A DNA stretch of 64,000 nt from Lucinisca nassula (Eukaryota > Mollusca > Bivalvia > Lucinida > Lucinidae), in assembly GCA_963580285.1 (NCBI GenBank), contig OY757023.1, positions 85,337,108-85,401,107 on the forward strand, given 5' to 3'. Shown piece by piece: positions 11,094 through 21,845 of this stretch. How positions within the stretch are numbered: position 1 is the stretch's first letter; every line of letters starts with the position of its first letter. Made by a program: the position numbers and the translations under genes. The notes beneath the pieces are model-generated. The model was not told where the DNA came from. It ran no database searches and saw only the letters and a list, made by a program, of their open reading frames with translations.

Positions 11094-11306
11094 TTAACTC
11101 TTATCATGCTGTTCACGACAACCCCTATCTTTGGAAACATTGTAGATCCAGATCAGATGGCTTCTGAAGAAGCCATCTGATCAGGATCTACATTGTTTGC
11201 CATTAAATTTATGGCTTTGTAAGAATAAAGTACGTCAAGTAATCTGATTGGTTCAAAGTCAGAAATGGGTGTGGCTAAACTGAATATTCAGCAAGAGAAG
11301 GGTTAA
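11094..11306 (+). mobile_element. TTAA MITE family A
   Basis: Complete 213-bp copy with TTAA at both ends. Confidence 0.85.
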
Positions 11307-11309
11307 TGA

Positions 11310-11520
11310 TCCTACATATTGGGACAGAAATTAGACCTATTTAGCAAACAGTGCAGACCCAGATCAAAGCAGTCTAATCAGGTTCTACACTGTCATTCTG
11401 TTTGCACTTGTAATTCGGACTACAGTTGCAGGATCTTGAAACAAATTTGTTAAAAGTTTATGAGAATTACAGCAGTTTCTCAAAATATCTGAATTTTAAG
11501 GATTTTAAGGAGTATCGGAG
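11310..11520. mobile_element. MITE family E, decayed copy
   Basis: GATCCTACATATTGGGACAG and AACAGTGCAGACCCAGATCA match family E copies at 46295 and 53638; the hairpin is eroded. Confidence 0.55.
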
Positions 11521-11710
11521 TTGCATTGTAGAAATAATAAAGATTCTGTATTTGATCTGTGGCTGTATGACAGCGTTCGCTAATTGGGCGTTTCTCCTTA
11601 CTTCAAAATACTTGGTCCATTGTGTTTACCCGTGAGAAATTTCAAGTCTTTTGTCACGCAACGCCTTGTACCTTTCTGTTGTATGTGAGGGGGATGACAA
11701 TACACAGTAA

Positions 11711-11923
11711 TTAACCCTTATCTTGCTGAATATTCATTTAAGCCACACCCATTTCTGTCTATCAGCCAATCAAATTAGCTGATGTAATTTATTGCTACAA
11801 ATTCATAAACTGAATGCCAAACAGTGTAGATCCTGATCAGATGGCTTCTTCAGAAGCCATCTGATCTGGATCTACACTGTTTCCAAAGATAGGGGTTGTT
11901 GTGAACAGCAAGACAAGGGTTAA
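11711..11923 (-). mobile_element. TTAA MITE family A
   Basis: Complete 213-bp reverse copy with an unbroken GATGGCTTCTTCAGAAGCC core. It shares its right TTAA with the family C element that follows. Confidence 0.87.
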
Positions 11924-12123
11924 CCCTTTTTGTACCAAATGGAATCTTCCTCCTTATATATAGCAGGATCGAGTCCATTTCAAAATTTAGGGGTGTCAGG
12001 TTGTGTTTTCTTCGAAATTTGTTTGGAAAATGGCTGAACTTTTTGCAAACAGTGTAGGCAATGATCAGATGCCGTGTTCTGCCAGGATACCCGTTTTTGG
12101 GCTTCTGGTACTAAATGGGTTAA
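11920..12123. mobile_element. TTAA MITE family C
   Basis: Runs from TTAACCCTTTTTGTACC to GGTACTAAATGGGTTAA, about 204 bp. Best-preserved single copy of family C. Confidence 0.83.
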
Positions 12124-12239
12124 TATAACAAAATTTTGTATAATTTAACTGTGTGCACTAATGATCAATCACGTTGAATATTGAATGTGATTTTGTTATT
12201 GGCTCTTGTTTAAAATAGTGCACAGACTGATTTACCTAC

Positions 12240-12540
12240 CCCCCAGCCCATCAGGGCTTGAAGAAATAGATTGGCTGTATGATGCTTACACGCTGGGCTG
12301 AAGCTGACCGCCCACAAGTACTGGTGAACTACTTAGAGGATCTAAGCCTGCCAAGGCAAAGCGGTGCGAGTCGGACCGTCCATGCTTATAAACTAATAAC
12401 CCTATTGGTTTCATTGGGCGACAGGGCTTGAGATGTCATTTCATCTCAATGTTGGGTAAAAGTCCCACAAAATTGGAAGCAGCATCTCCAAAATGACCTA
12501 TACAGTGTTGACGGGGACGTTAAACCTCAAATCAAACAAA
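12240..12540 (+). mobile_element. SINE family 1 copy
   Basis: Full-length forward copy ending in AAATCAAACAAATAAAAA. Confidence 0.85.
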
Positions 12541-13110
12541 TAAAAAAGACTGATTTACCGACACAACCTTAAATTGATATAACACATGTAGACAATAAGT
12601 TGCAGATAAGATTGGCATTGCAGGGCAGTGTTGCCATTGGCTAACTGGTGAGCTAACAGTATGAGAAGGCTCCATTGTCATAATGTCTGTAGTCTGTCTG
12701 GCAGCATTTTCGAACATCTCCTGGGCCAATTGGAGTCAAACTTCATGTAGAGACTCCCTGATATTGGGGGAACAAAAGTTTGTTCAATAACGCAGGTCCT
12801 GGTCACATGACCAAGATGGCCACCATGACAATATATGGTAAAAATCCTTCAAAAATCTTCTTCTGGTCGTGAATCAGTGGGCTTTTTGCCTTGAATGTTG
12901 GTACTCAACAGGCCCATCATAGTTTGCTCAAATGGCGACTGTGTGTTGACCTTGACCCATTTTATGCCTATGACTGGGTCATACATGCATAGTTCTAGTG
13001 ATTATAATTATCATAGCCACATTAATAAGGTGGGTTACTAATTTAGTGATAATTGAAAGATAATTTTTGTTATTTTTCCATATAAAGTTATACATGTATG
13101 TAGTTATTTG
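12541..13110. other. Unassigned, apparently mostly unique
   Basis: About 570 bp without a recognised repeat apart from AAAATCCTTCAAAAATCTTCTTC near 12840, which resembles a fragment of a Helitron-like family 1 unit. It was scanned for the missing short first coding exon (ATG, a few codons, then AG/gt) without a convincing hit. Confidence 0.4.
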
Positions 13111-13446
13111 CCGGCCCGATAGCTCAGATGGTAGAGTGTCCGCTCCGGGGAACGGGAGATCACGGGTTTGATCCCGGGCCGTGACATACCAAAGTCGTTA
13201 AAAATGGTACTAGCTGCTCCTTGCTTGGCACTCAGATTTACGGGGTAGAGCTAGGACTGGTCGACCTATTGTCAGGATAATGTGACTGGGTGTGGTATCA
13301 TGTAATGTGTCTGGGACATAATACTTCAGTGAGGCAGCACTATAAAAGTGAGCATTGAGCTCCCTGTCGCAACCAGACACCGTCGTGATATGACAGAAAA
13401 ATTGTTGAAAGCGACGTTAAACCCGAATTCACACACACACACACAC
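13111..13446 (+). mobile_element. SINE family 2 (tRNA-derived, full length)
   Basis: The head has an A box (TAGCTCAGATGG) and a B box (GGTTTGATCCC) spaced as in a tRNA gene. A body of about 230 bp follows, with the tail GCGACGTTAAACCCG and (CA)n. It is a SINE and not a tRNA gene because the acceptor stem does not close and the body is repeated at 9981. Confidence 0.85.
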
Positions 13447-13579
13447 GTAGGTATTCATTGAGGCCGTTGTAATGAATACAAATAGCATAGGTTTTTATGA
13501 AGAATAGACAAAAATTATCCTTCAGTTATCTCAAAATCTCAAAAATTATGCTTCAGTTATCTTTGTATGTGTGAAACCC

Positions 13580-13794
13580 TTAAAGGGGTACCTTGGCAAA
13601 CAGTGCAGGCCCAGATCAGACGCCGCATTCTGCGGCGTCTGATCAGGGCCTGCACTATTTGCTAAAATAATTTTCCATCAAAAATAGAATAAAAATGTAA
13701 AAATAGGCCTGACACCCCTTATAAGTTAAATGGACTTGCCATACATACAGCAATGGTTGAGTCCACTAGCATACAATGGGTTAACCCTTATCTT
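13580..13794. mobile_element. TTAA MITE family D
   Basis: Ends TTAAAGGGGTACCTTGG and CATACAATGGGTTAA. The core hairpin is CAGACGCCGCATTCTGCGGCGTCTG. The right TTAA is shared with the family A copy that follows. Confidence 0.82.
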
Positions 13795-13994
13795 GCTGTT
13801 CACGACAACCCCTATCTTTGCAAACAGTGTAGATCCAGATCTGATGGCTTCTGAAGAAGCCATCTGATCAGGATCTACACTGTTTGGCATTCAGTTTATG
13901 AATTTTGTAGCAATAAATTACATCAAGTAATTTGATTGGTTGATAGACAGAAATGGGTGTGGCTTAAATCAATATTCAGCAAGATAAGGGTATA
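13791..13994 (+). mobile_element. TTAA MITE family A, upstream of exon 2
   Basis: Right terminus decayed (GATAAGGGTATAA). It ends about 22 bp before the exon 2 acceptor, leaving only a short pyrimidine tract of unique DNA. Confidence 0.82.
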
Positions 13995-14016
13995 ATACTC
14001 TGTTCCTTGTTTTCAG

Positions 14017-14139
14017 ATGGTTTCATCCAAACATTTCCGGTCAAGAGGCAGAAAGATTGTTACAGAGTCGTGGTGTAGATGGCACTTTCCTAGCTCGACC
14101 TAGCACAAGTAATAAAGGGGACTTCACTCTGTCTGTCAG
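14017..14139 (+). CDS. PTPN11-like: SHP2-like exon 2: first half of N-SH2 domain
   Basis: This 123-nt exon runs from acceptor tttcag to donor gtaagg. One base completes an Arg codon from the missing exon 1, then the frame reads [15 protein letters not shown] and ends in GDFTLSVR. The phosphotyrosine-binding arginine of the FLVR-type motif (FLAR here) is codon 14096-14098. Both the length and the position of the split Arg codon are those of vertebrate PTPN11 exon 2. It is tightly bracketed by mobile DNA: a TTAA-type MITE ends about 22 bp before it, and another begins about 11 bp after its donor. There is no in-frame start codon here, so this cannot be the first coding exon. Confidence 0.95.
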
Positions 14140-14150
14140 GTAAGGGGAAA

Positions 14151-14556
14151 ATAACCTATTTATACTGAATGGAATCTTCCACCTTATATATAGCACAAGA
14201 CCATTTAAAAATTTTGGTTTGAGTGAGTGAGTGAGTGTTTGAGCTTTACGTCCCACCAACAGCTAAGGTCATATGGAGTCGGGACCTCGGTTTAAAGACT
14301 CATCCGAAAGTCTGGAGAAGCCCGGGATCGAGCCTGCAATCCAAGGTTTACAAGGTGAGTAGCGTAACCACTACACCACAGAGGCTTAAAAAAAAATTGG
14401 GGTTTTCAGCTTGTGTTCGCTTTCACATTTATTTCAAAATGGCTGAACCTTTTGCAAATAGTGTAGGTCCTGATCAGACAATGTGTTCTGTGGTGTCTGA
14501 TCTGAGCCAACACTGCCAAATACCCATTTTGGGGTTTCCTGTACAAAATAGGTTAA
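14151..14556. mobile_element. TTAA MITE family C, split by a SINE
   Basis: Left part to about 14218 and right part from about 14391 make one family C element. Its left end lies 11 bp after the exon 2 donor. A family 4 SINE is nested inside. Confidence 0.75.
14219..14390 (-). mobile_element. SINE family 4 (tRNA-derived)
   Basis: Reverse strand reads GCCTCTGTGGTGTAGTGGTT (A-box region), a GGCTCGATCCCGGGCTTCTCC B-box region, a short body and a GTTAAAC-like end with (ACTC)n tail. About 165 bp. Other copies at 15948, 40955, 54797 and 58313. Confidence 0.82.
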
Positions 14557-14699
14557 GAGATGCAAAAACACTCATCCATACCACTGAGCTACAAAGTTAA
14601 CCCTTGAGACACCAAGAAAAACTACATCTGAACATGTCATCTGCTTATGTCATCTGCTGATTTTTTTTTTTCAAAGTTTTTTACATATTTTTGCATATG

Positions 14700-14775
14700 G
14701 GCAAACAGTCTGGGCCCAGATCAGACTGCTCCTACATGAGCAGTCTGATCTGGGTCCACACTGTTTGCTAAAAAT
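14700..14775. repeat. Isolated TTAA-MITE hairpin core
   Basis: CAAACAGTCTGGGCCCAGATC pairs with its complement ending CACACTGTTTGC. Ends of the element are not recognisable. Confidence 0.7.
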
Positions 14776-14796
14776 TACTTTTAAGGTAACAAGCAG

Positions 14797-15400
14797 TTGG
14801 CAAAGCAGAGGACAATTGTCATTGGCATTTTATGGGTAAAATTTAAACTGCTTGGTTGGCCCCTGATGCTCCGTCTTTGGTCGGGCCCCTCAGAGTCTAA
14901 CTGTTGGTTTTCTTTTGCTCCAGCAATTCTGTTGTTGTATGCTGTCGAGTCCTCAACCTTGTTTCATGTCTGTAGTTTTTTGATTTGTATGTTCTCAGAG
15001 ATGTTACACTGATGAGTTAGGAAGCCTTCATGCGGACTAAACAAAATTAGTGTACAGAGGTAAGGGCGAGGATTATGGCCATGTAATATTGATTTGAGCC
15101 CCCCAGTGGAATTCTTTCCACTGACAGTTCCAAGGCGGTTCTTCTGTGGCGGTTTATTTATGTTGTTGTTTGTTACTTACTGTGTGTATCACTTGTGTCT
15201 TTTTATTTTGGATGGCCATTTTGCCATTTTGTGGGAAAGTAACTGTCCTTATGGCCGTCCTTTGTTTAGGTTTCCATTATGGTCTGGTCCCTTCATGTTT
15301 GTGTTTCTTTCCCTTTGGTGTCTTTGATAGGTGGAGTAAGTTAATTGCATCGATTCCTGATCTTTGTTTTACTTCTACTTTGCTAATTAAAAATGAACAT
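14797..15400 (-). pseudogene. Coding-like repeat, possible retroelement remnant (family Q)
   Basis: The right half (about 15030-15400) is a reverse-strand copy of a repeat also at 22990-23345 and 58845-59080. Read on the minus strand it gives peptide fragments KDSYFPTKW and QKNRLGTVSGKNST, which recur with changes in the other copies. The left half has an open minus-strand stretch of about 45 codons that includes AYNNRIAGAKENQQ. Repetition of peptide rather than only DNA similarity suggests decayed coding sequence. No family is recognised. Confidence 0.35.
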
Positions 15401-15534
15401 AATGGTCCTGCAAGTACATGTACCTGAGAAAATATAATTTGCTAACCCAACACGTCTTTTTTCCAAATATAGGACATTGGCAAACACTGTGTAGACCCAG
15501 ATCAGATGCAGCAGAACATGGCATCAGATCTAGT

Positions 15535-15780
15535 CTACACCGCATTACGATAACACACCCGTGTGACATAGTGCAATTTTTCACATCTCTGAAATGGCTA
15601 CTTTTCTTATTTATGCTGCAAACATAGGTTGTAGGTGCTCGTTGGAACTGCCTCGTTGAGGCGGTTCTAACGAGTACCCACAACCAATGTCTTGGAGAAG
15701 AAATAAGAAAAATACATATACCCCCATAAACCCTAGTTTCTCTTTATAAAGTGGGGTTTAAGAGGTGTTGATTTTGCACA
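15535..15780. mobile_element. Long inverted-repeat MITE, hairpin family P
   Basis: Left arm CATTACGATAACACACCCGTG; centre built on GAACTGCCTCGTTGAGGCGGTTC. The right arm is shortened. Confidence 0.72.
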
Positions 15781-15784
15781 TGAT

Positions 15785-16208
15785 GGGCAGGGCTCAGTTA
15801 TTCAAAACTAAAGACATAATTTTTTAAGATATCTTTAAAAGTTTCCTCATTAAAAACAGCAAATGGTCTAATATTAAAAGCTGTGAGTAGCTTTTGCAAA
15901 TGCATAAGCTGCTCAAATTTTTTTTCAGCAAAAATAGCAGAGTATTAGATGAGTGAGTGAGTGTTTGAGTTTTACGTCTCACCACCAGCAAAGGTTATAT
16001 GGAGACAGGATCTCGGTTTAAAAACTCATCCGAAAGTCTGGAGAAGCCCGGGATCGATCCTGTGACCCCTGCTTTTCAAGACGAGTAGCATAACCACTAC
16101 ACCACGGAGGCTTCTCTAGAGGATTAGATATTACAGTTGCTAGAATAATTAACATTTTGACCCCTAACAAGCTCATTAAGCTTACAGTCCTTTGAACAAC
16201 TGGACCAC
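15785..16208. mobile_element. MITE family F, interrupted by a SINE
   Basis: Ends CAGTTATTCAAAACT and TTTGAACAACTGG. A family 4 SINE (15948-16113, reverse) is inserted after the central hairpin. Confidence 0.7.
15948..16113 (-). mobile_element. SINE family 4 copy
   Basis: Near full length, with GTGAGTGAGTGTTTGAG tail on the left and CCACGGAGGC head on the right. Confidence 0.82.
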
Positions 16209-16375
16209 TTTACCGCAGACATCAATGACTCACGGAGGGACAGACTAGCTGGTGGCAGTGCTCATAGTGCTTTGGTTGTATTACTTGTACCATTCTGAAG
16301 TTATGGCCTGCCTATTGTTGATCCAACAGAAGGATAAATGTCATGTCAATATTCTGTTTCTGTCTTTGGCTTTGT

Positions 16376-16532
16376 CCTTATAGCCAGTCTTGTTGAATTT
16401 GACCATGTCAAACTCAACAAGACTGGCTATATCGATATGTTTTTATGCCCCCCGAGAATCTTTGATTCAGGGGGCATATAGTATTTACCATGTCTGTCTA
16501 TCTGTTTGTTTGTTTGTTTGTTTGTTTGTTTT

Positions 16533-16574
<42 letters not shown>

Positions 16575-17070
16575 CATCACAAAAACTTTAACCTTGATCA
16601 TAACTTCAAAAGTATTTGACCTAGCCCCATGAAACTTCACGCACTTACTCACCATCACAAGGGCTACATTCTGACCAAGGGCCATAACTCTGTTTCATTT
16701 TTGGCTGAATTATCTCCCCTTGAAATTTTGCAAAAACTCAGAAATTGGTTCCCACGGGGGGTATTGGTCTTCTATAGTGACAGCTCTTGTTCACCAATGA
16801 TTTTGTCAAATTTGATTGGTGGAAATGTTGATGTCAAATTCAACAAGACTGGTCATATGGATAGGTTTTTCACAAATGATTTTGTCAAATTTGGTTGGTG
16901 GAAATATTGAATCCAACAGTTATTATATGATTGTCTTTATCCACATAGCCAGTATTGTTGAATTTGACCATGTCAAATTCAACAAGTCTGGCTATATGGA
17001 TAGGTTTTTTCACCAATGATTTTGTCAAATTTGATTGGTGGAAATGTTGCATTCAACAGTTATTATTCAT
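16376..17070. repeat. Three related units built on an AATTTGACCATGTCAAATTC palindrome
   Basis: Units carrying CTTGTTGAATTTGACCATG or ATGTCAAATTCAACAAG followed by CACCAATGATTTTGTCAAATT recur at about 16380, 16830 and 16950. The first unit is broken at its T-run by the Helitron-like element at 16440-16791; the third shows the intact site. Confidence 0.75.
16440..16791 (+). mobile_element. Helitron-like element, family 4, with TGTT/TGTC microsatellite
   Basis: Head TTTTATGCCCCCCGAGAATC pairs with GATTCAGGGGGCATA; the tail is GACAGCTCTTGTT. A (TTTG)n/(TCTG)n microsatellite fills 16503-16575. Comparison with the sibling unit (GGTTTTTTCACCAATG) shows insertion in a run of T. Confidence 0.75.
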
Positions 17071-17217
17071 TACATTCACGCAGTCTGATCAGTCTTCGCT
17101 GATCACATGTACCTACTATGGGCTAATACCTATGCAAAGAGACATAAGCATAAGGTCTTGTCATAGTGGGTGGGTGCGCAGGATGATTTGAGTCTCAGCT
17201 GGTCACGCTGGTCTTAA

Positions 17218-17511
17218 TGTTTGTTTTGTTTGTTTGACTTAAGGTTTAACATAACTGTCAACACTGTAAAGGTCATTTTGGAGACGTTGTGGGACTTTTA
17301 CCCGACATTGAGATGAACTGACATCTCAAGCCCTGCCGCCCAATGAAACCAATAGGGTTTGTATGCATGGATGGTCCGACTCGCACCTCTTTGTCTGGGC
17401 AGGCTTAGATCCTCTAAGCAGTTTACCAGTACTCGTGTGTAGGTCGGTTTCAGCTCTGTGTGGAAGCATCATGCAGCCCATTTATTTCTTCAAGCCCTGA
17501 TGGGCGGGGGC
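17218..17511 (-). mobile_element. SINE family 1 copy upstream of exon 3
   Basis: Reverse copy with a GGTCTTA target-site duplication at about 17210 and 17515. Confidence 0.83.
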
Positions 17512-17568
17512 CGCCGGTCTTATCGTAGCTTTTGTTATGCACCTGCTCAAATATAATTCTGTTAATAG

Positions 17569-17763
17569 GCGAAATGGAGAGGTTACACATATCAAGATAC
17601 AGAACACTGGTGACTTCTACGATCTGTATGGAGGAGAGAAGTTTGCTACGCTGGCCGAGCTTGTCCAGTTCTACATGGAGAATATGGGTCAGCTGAAAGA
17701 GAGAAATGGTGACATCATTGAGCTGAAATTTCCGGTGAACTCGGAGGACCCAACCACAGAAAG
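17569..17763 (+). CDS. PTPN11-like: SHP2-like exon 3: second half of N-SH2 domain
   Basis: This 195-nt exon joins in frame after exon 2, with the Arg codon split AG/G. It reads from [14 protein letters not shown] to NSEDPTTER and ends with a split Arg codon. It contains [18 protein letters not shown], the N-SH2 face that in human SHP2 packs against the catalytic site to hold the enzyme off. The residues equivalent to human Asp61, Ala72 and Glu76 are unchanged, so the autoinhibitory switch is predicted to be conserved. A minus-strand SINE ends about 55 bp upstream of the acceptor. Length equals the vertebrate exon. Confidence 0.96.
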
Positions 17764-17969
17764 GTAGAAATTCTCCATTTCATAAGGATAGCCGTTGTTG
17801 CTGCTATATAATATCATCATGATAAAACATCCATGTAATATAATGGTGGCTTTCATTGATCCAGAACTAATATTTTTCAGGTGAAATTTTATGAATTTTT
17901 TATCATTTCTGCATCAAACATAAATAATGTGTGCTCGTAAGAATTCAGCTGAAAAGTGATAGTTCTGGA

Positions 17970-18275
17970 TTTTGTTTGTTTGGAATTTAATGGCCCAGTC
18001 AACACTATTTTAGGTAATTTTTGAGCCGGTCAGTTTACCTATCCTCACTTTTCCTGGGCAGGCTTATACGTAAGAAGTTAACCAGTACAGTGTACATTCT
18101 TTCGACAGAAACTGACAACTGCCCTTCTTGAATCAGCTGAAGGGAGAGAATGACCGTAGAACATATTTCATGATCAATCTCCACGAAAGACCTTTGCCGA
18201 CTCTGGCAGGTATCGAACCCATGTCCTTCTGATCACCAGTCAGACACACATCCGACTGAGCTACCAAGGCCAGCA
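17970..18275 (-). mobile_element. SINE family 3 (tRNA-derived)
   Basis: Reverse strand: GGCCTTGGTAGCTCAGTCGG head, a GGGTTCGATACCTGCC B-box region, and a tail with AAAATAGTGTTGACTGGGCCA that is shared in type with SINE family 1. Confidence 0.82.
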
Positions 18276-18413
18276 ATTTTACTTCTGGATCACTGAAAGA
18301 CATCATTATAATGATTACTTTCAAACAGTGATAAATCAGGGTCATTTGCTATTCTGAATGGTTGAATATACTATCCATTACGATCACACACCGGTTCAAC
18401 AAAGTGCATTTTT

Positions 18414-18712
18414 TCTCCCGCCCATCAGGGCTTGAAGAAATAAATTGGGTTGTATGATGCTTCCACGCAGAGCTGAAACTGACTGCACATGAATACTTGC
18501 AAACCGCCTAAAAAGTCTAAGTCTGCCCAGGCAAAGTGGTGCGAGTCATCCCGTCTGTGCATTTAAACCCTATTGGTTTCATTGGGTGGCAGGGATTGAG
18601 ATGTCCTTTCATCTCAGTGTTGGGTAAAATTCCCACAAAATTGGAAGCAACGTCTCAAAAATGACCTTAATCGTGTTGACTGGGATGTTAAACCGCAAAT
18701 TACACACAACTC
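18414..18712 (+). mobile_element. SINE family 1 copy
   Basis: Full forward copy; tail AAATTACACACAACT. Confidence 0.83.
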
Positions 18713-18734
18713 AGGGTCATTTGCTATACTAAAT

Positions 18735-19020
18735 GGTTGAATATACTAACCATTACTATGACACACCTGTGCAACATACTGCATTTTTTCTCATCTCCAA
18801 AATGGCTACTTTTCTGATGAAAATCTGTGACATTTTGCTTATTTATACTGCAAACATAGGATGTGGGTGCTGGTTATAACCGCCTCATTGAGGTGGTTCT
18901 AATCAGTTCCCACAACCTGTGTCTTGGAGCAGAAATAACAAAATAATGTAGACACCTGTAAACCCCAGTTTTCTCTTTTTAAAGTGGGGCTTAGAGGGGT
19001 GTTCATTTCACGGACTTGTT
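18735..19020. mobile_element. Long inverted-repeat MITE, hairpin family P
   Basis: Centre GGGTGCTGGTTATAACCGCCTC with partner arm; outer arms CATTACTATGACACACCTG and CACGGACTTGTTAACATTA. Confidence 0.72.
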
Positions 19021-19126
19021 AACATTATGTGTGTCATTGGCTATGAACAATTGGGCCCCATTTGCCACAGTCTACCACTGAGTGTGTGTCACTTTGTCAC
19101 AGAGGACCTTGATTTAAATGATTGTT

Positions 19127-20809
19127 TTTTATGTCCCCGGTAGCGATAGCGGGGACATATTGTTTTTGCCCTGTCTGTTTGTTGGTTTGTTGGTTTGTAG
19201 GTTTGTTGGTTTGTTGGTTTGTACGTGGACAACTTTAACGTTGGCCATAACTTTTGAACCGTTGGAGATAGAGCTTTCATATTTGGCCTGAAGGTTCCTT
19301 GTGACAAGACCTTCACATTCATGCAAAAAAATTTGACCTGTGACCTTGACATTGACCTTTGACCTACTAAAAAGAAAAAAATAACATTGGTCATAACTTT
19401 TGAACCACTTGAGATACAGCCTTTATATTTAGCATGTATGTTCCTTGTGACAAAAGCTTTTCATTCATGCAAAAAAATTTGACTTTGACCTTGACCTTGA
19501 CCTTTGACCTACTTAAAATAAAAAAATAACATTTTGGTCATAACTTTTGATCGGTTTGAGATAGAGCCTTCATATTTTGCATGTAGGTTCCTTGTGACAA
19601 GACCTTCACATTCATGCAAAAAAATTTGACCCGTGACCTTGACCTTGACCTTTGACCTACTAAAAAGAAAAAAATAACATTGGTCATAACTTCTGAACCA
19701 TTTGAGATACAGCTTTCATATTTAGCATGTATGTTCCTTGTGACAAAAGCTTTACACTCATGCAAAACAATTTGACCTGTGACCTTGACCTTTGACATAC
19801 TTAAAATAAAAAAATAACATTTTGGTCATAACTTTTGAACGGTTTGAGATAGTGCCTTCATATTTTGCATGTAGGTTCCTTGTGACAAGAGCTTTACATT
19901 CACACAAAAAATTTTGACCTGTGACCTTGACCTTTGACCTACATAAAAGAAAAAGTTAACATTGGTCATAACTTTTGAACCGTTTGAGATACAGCCTTCA
20001 TATTTAGCATGTATGTTCCTTGTGACAAAAGCTTTGCATTCATGCAAAGAATTTTGACCTGTGACCTTGACTTTGACCTACTTAAAATAGAAAATACCAT
20101 TTTTGTCATAACTTTTGAACGGTTTGAGATAGAGCCTTCATATTTTGCATGTAGGTTCCTTGTGACAAGAGCTTTACATTCACACAAAAAATTTTGACCT
20201 TTGACCTTGACCTTTGACCTTCATAAAGAAAAAGTTAACATTGGTCATAACTTTTGAACCGTTTGAGATACAGCCTTCATATTTACCATGTAGGTTCCTT
20301 GTGACAGACTCTTTACAGTCATGCAAAAATTTTGACCTGTGACCTTGACCTACTAAAAAAAATAAACATTTTTTGTCATAACTTTCGAACCGTTTGGGAT
20401 AGAGCTTTCATATTTGGCAGTAGGTTCCCTGTGATTAGAGCTTTTCATTCATGCAAAATGTTTGGACCATGACCTTGACCTTTGACCTGCTTAAAAGAAA
20501 AAATAAAATTGTTCATAACTTTTGAACCGTTTAAGATAGAGCCTTAATATTTGGCATGTAGGTTCCTTGTGACAAGAGCTTTACATTCATGCAATTTTTT
20601 TTTTACCTGTGACCTTGACCTACTTTAAAGAAAAAAAATATTATTGTTCATAACTTTTGAACCGTTTAAGATAGAGCTTTCATATTTGACATGTAAGTTT
20701 CTTGTGTCAAGGGCTTCCCACACAAACAAAAATCTTGAACTGTGAGCAATTTTGAATAAAAAATGACCATGCCCGGGGACATGTTCGTGTTTCACAAACA
20801 CATCTTGTT
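19127..20809 (+). mobile_element. Helitron-like tandem-repeat element, family 3
   Basis: Head ATGTCCCCGGTAGCGATAG pairs with CGGGGACAT. The body has about eleven units of roughly 140 bp with TGACCTTGACCTTTGACC and CATAACTTTTGAACCGTTTG. The tail repeats CCCGGGGACATG and ends with the stem CGTGTTTCACAAACACA plus TCTTGTT. Non-coding. Confidence 0.8.
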
Positions 20810-20879
20810 CTTTTCTAACATTTTACTGGCATTTCTCATTGTCCACTATCAAGAACCCCAATAAGGAATAGTATTGTAA

Positions 20880-20960
20880 GGGATTTCTCCATAAAACAAA
20901 TGTTGTGGATATTTCGCTGAGGCAATTCTAACAAATAACCACAATATTTTTTGATTGAGC
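20880..20960. repeat. Hairpin family P core fragment
   Basis: AATGTTGTGGATATTTCGCTG / GAGGCAATTCTAACAAATAAC; degraded copy. Confidence 0.5.
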
Positions 20961-21160
20961 ATTCAAATATAATTCTTAAAATATCCATCAATCCGTCTCA
21001 TCTGGAGCCACTGAAAATGTCATTATACATGTAATGAGTTTTTATGCCCCAAACTTTGAAAAAGTTGGTGGGGGCATATTGTTGGTTTTCCTTTGTTCGT
21101 CAGACTGTCCCTCTAGCCATCTGTTCGTCCTTCCATTCATCATGCTTTTTGATGCATAGC

Positions 21161-21374
21161 ATAACTCTTATCATGCTGTTCACGACAACCCCTATCTTTG
21201 CAAACAGTGTAGATCCAGATCAGATGGCTTCTGAAGAAGCCATCTGATCTGGATCTACACTGTTTGGCATTCAGTTTATGAATTTGTAGCAATAAATTAC
21301 ATCAAGTAATTTGATTGGCTGATAGACAGAAATGGGTGTCGCTTAAATGAATATTCAGCAAGAGAAGGGATAAG
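21161..21374 (+). mobile_element. TTAA MITE family A
   Basis: Complete, with both TTAA ends mutated (ATAACTCTTATC and AGGGATAAG). Confidence 0.82.
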
Positions 21375-21644
21375 TTTGGAACCATGCATGCCAGGGATTT
21401 GAAATTTTATATATGGATTCCTCATGAGAAAGTAGGTGACATATTTTTTTTCTCATCAGAATTATGCCCCTTTCCTGAGTTATGGCTGTTTACAAAAAAA
21501 TAAGGATGAAATCTTGTCAGCAAAATATCGCAAAAAGTATTGAAACTAGAGCCTTGAAACTATGTAGATGTCCTAATTAACTTTTGAATAAATTTTGCGA
21601 AATTATGTATGAGTTATTATACTACAAGATACTTATAAACAGTA

Positions 21645-21845
21645 AATGGGGTCCAAAGCAGAAACCCTGTAAGTCAAACAACCGTGTTATATCCAAACAA
21701 AAATGTATAGATTATATAGAAAAAATGGCCATTTATTGTCATTTTTCTATATAATCTATACATTTTTGAGATCCATCTTGAAACCATGTTATATCCAAAA
21801 CCATGTTATAATGAACAGTGTTATAATGAGGTTGTGGTGTATTGC
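21645..21845. mobile_element. MITE family N
   Basis: Hairpin of AAATGTATAGATTATATAG and its complement, with outer motifs CCGTGTTATATCCAAA and ATAATGAGGTTGTGGTGTA. Related copies at about 37745 (split), 54448 and 61423. Confidence 0.65.

Noticed and set aside
13111..13183. tRNA gene suggested by A and B boxes
   Set aside because: The acceptor stem does not pair and the sequence continues into a SINE body with a GTTAAAC (CA)n tail repeated at 9981.
16485..16685. Frame of repeated Cys-Leu-Ser/Val or Thr-Asp-Arg-Gln residues
   Set aside because: Translation of a TGTT/TGTC microsatellite within a Helitron-like element.
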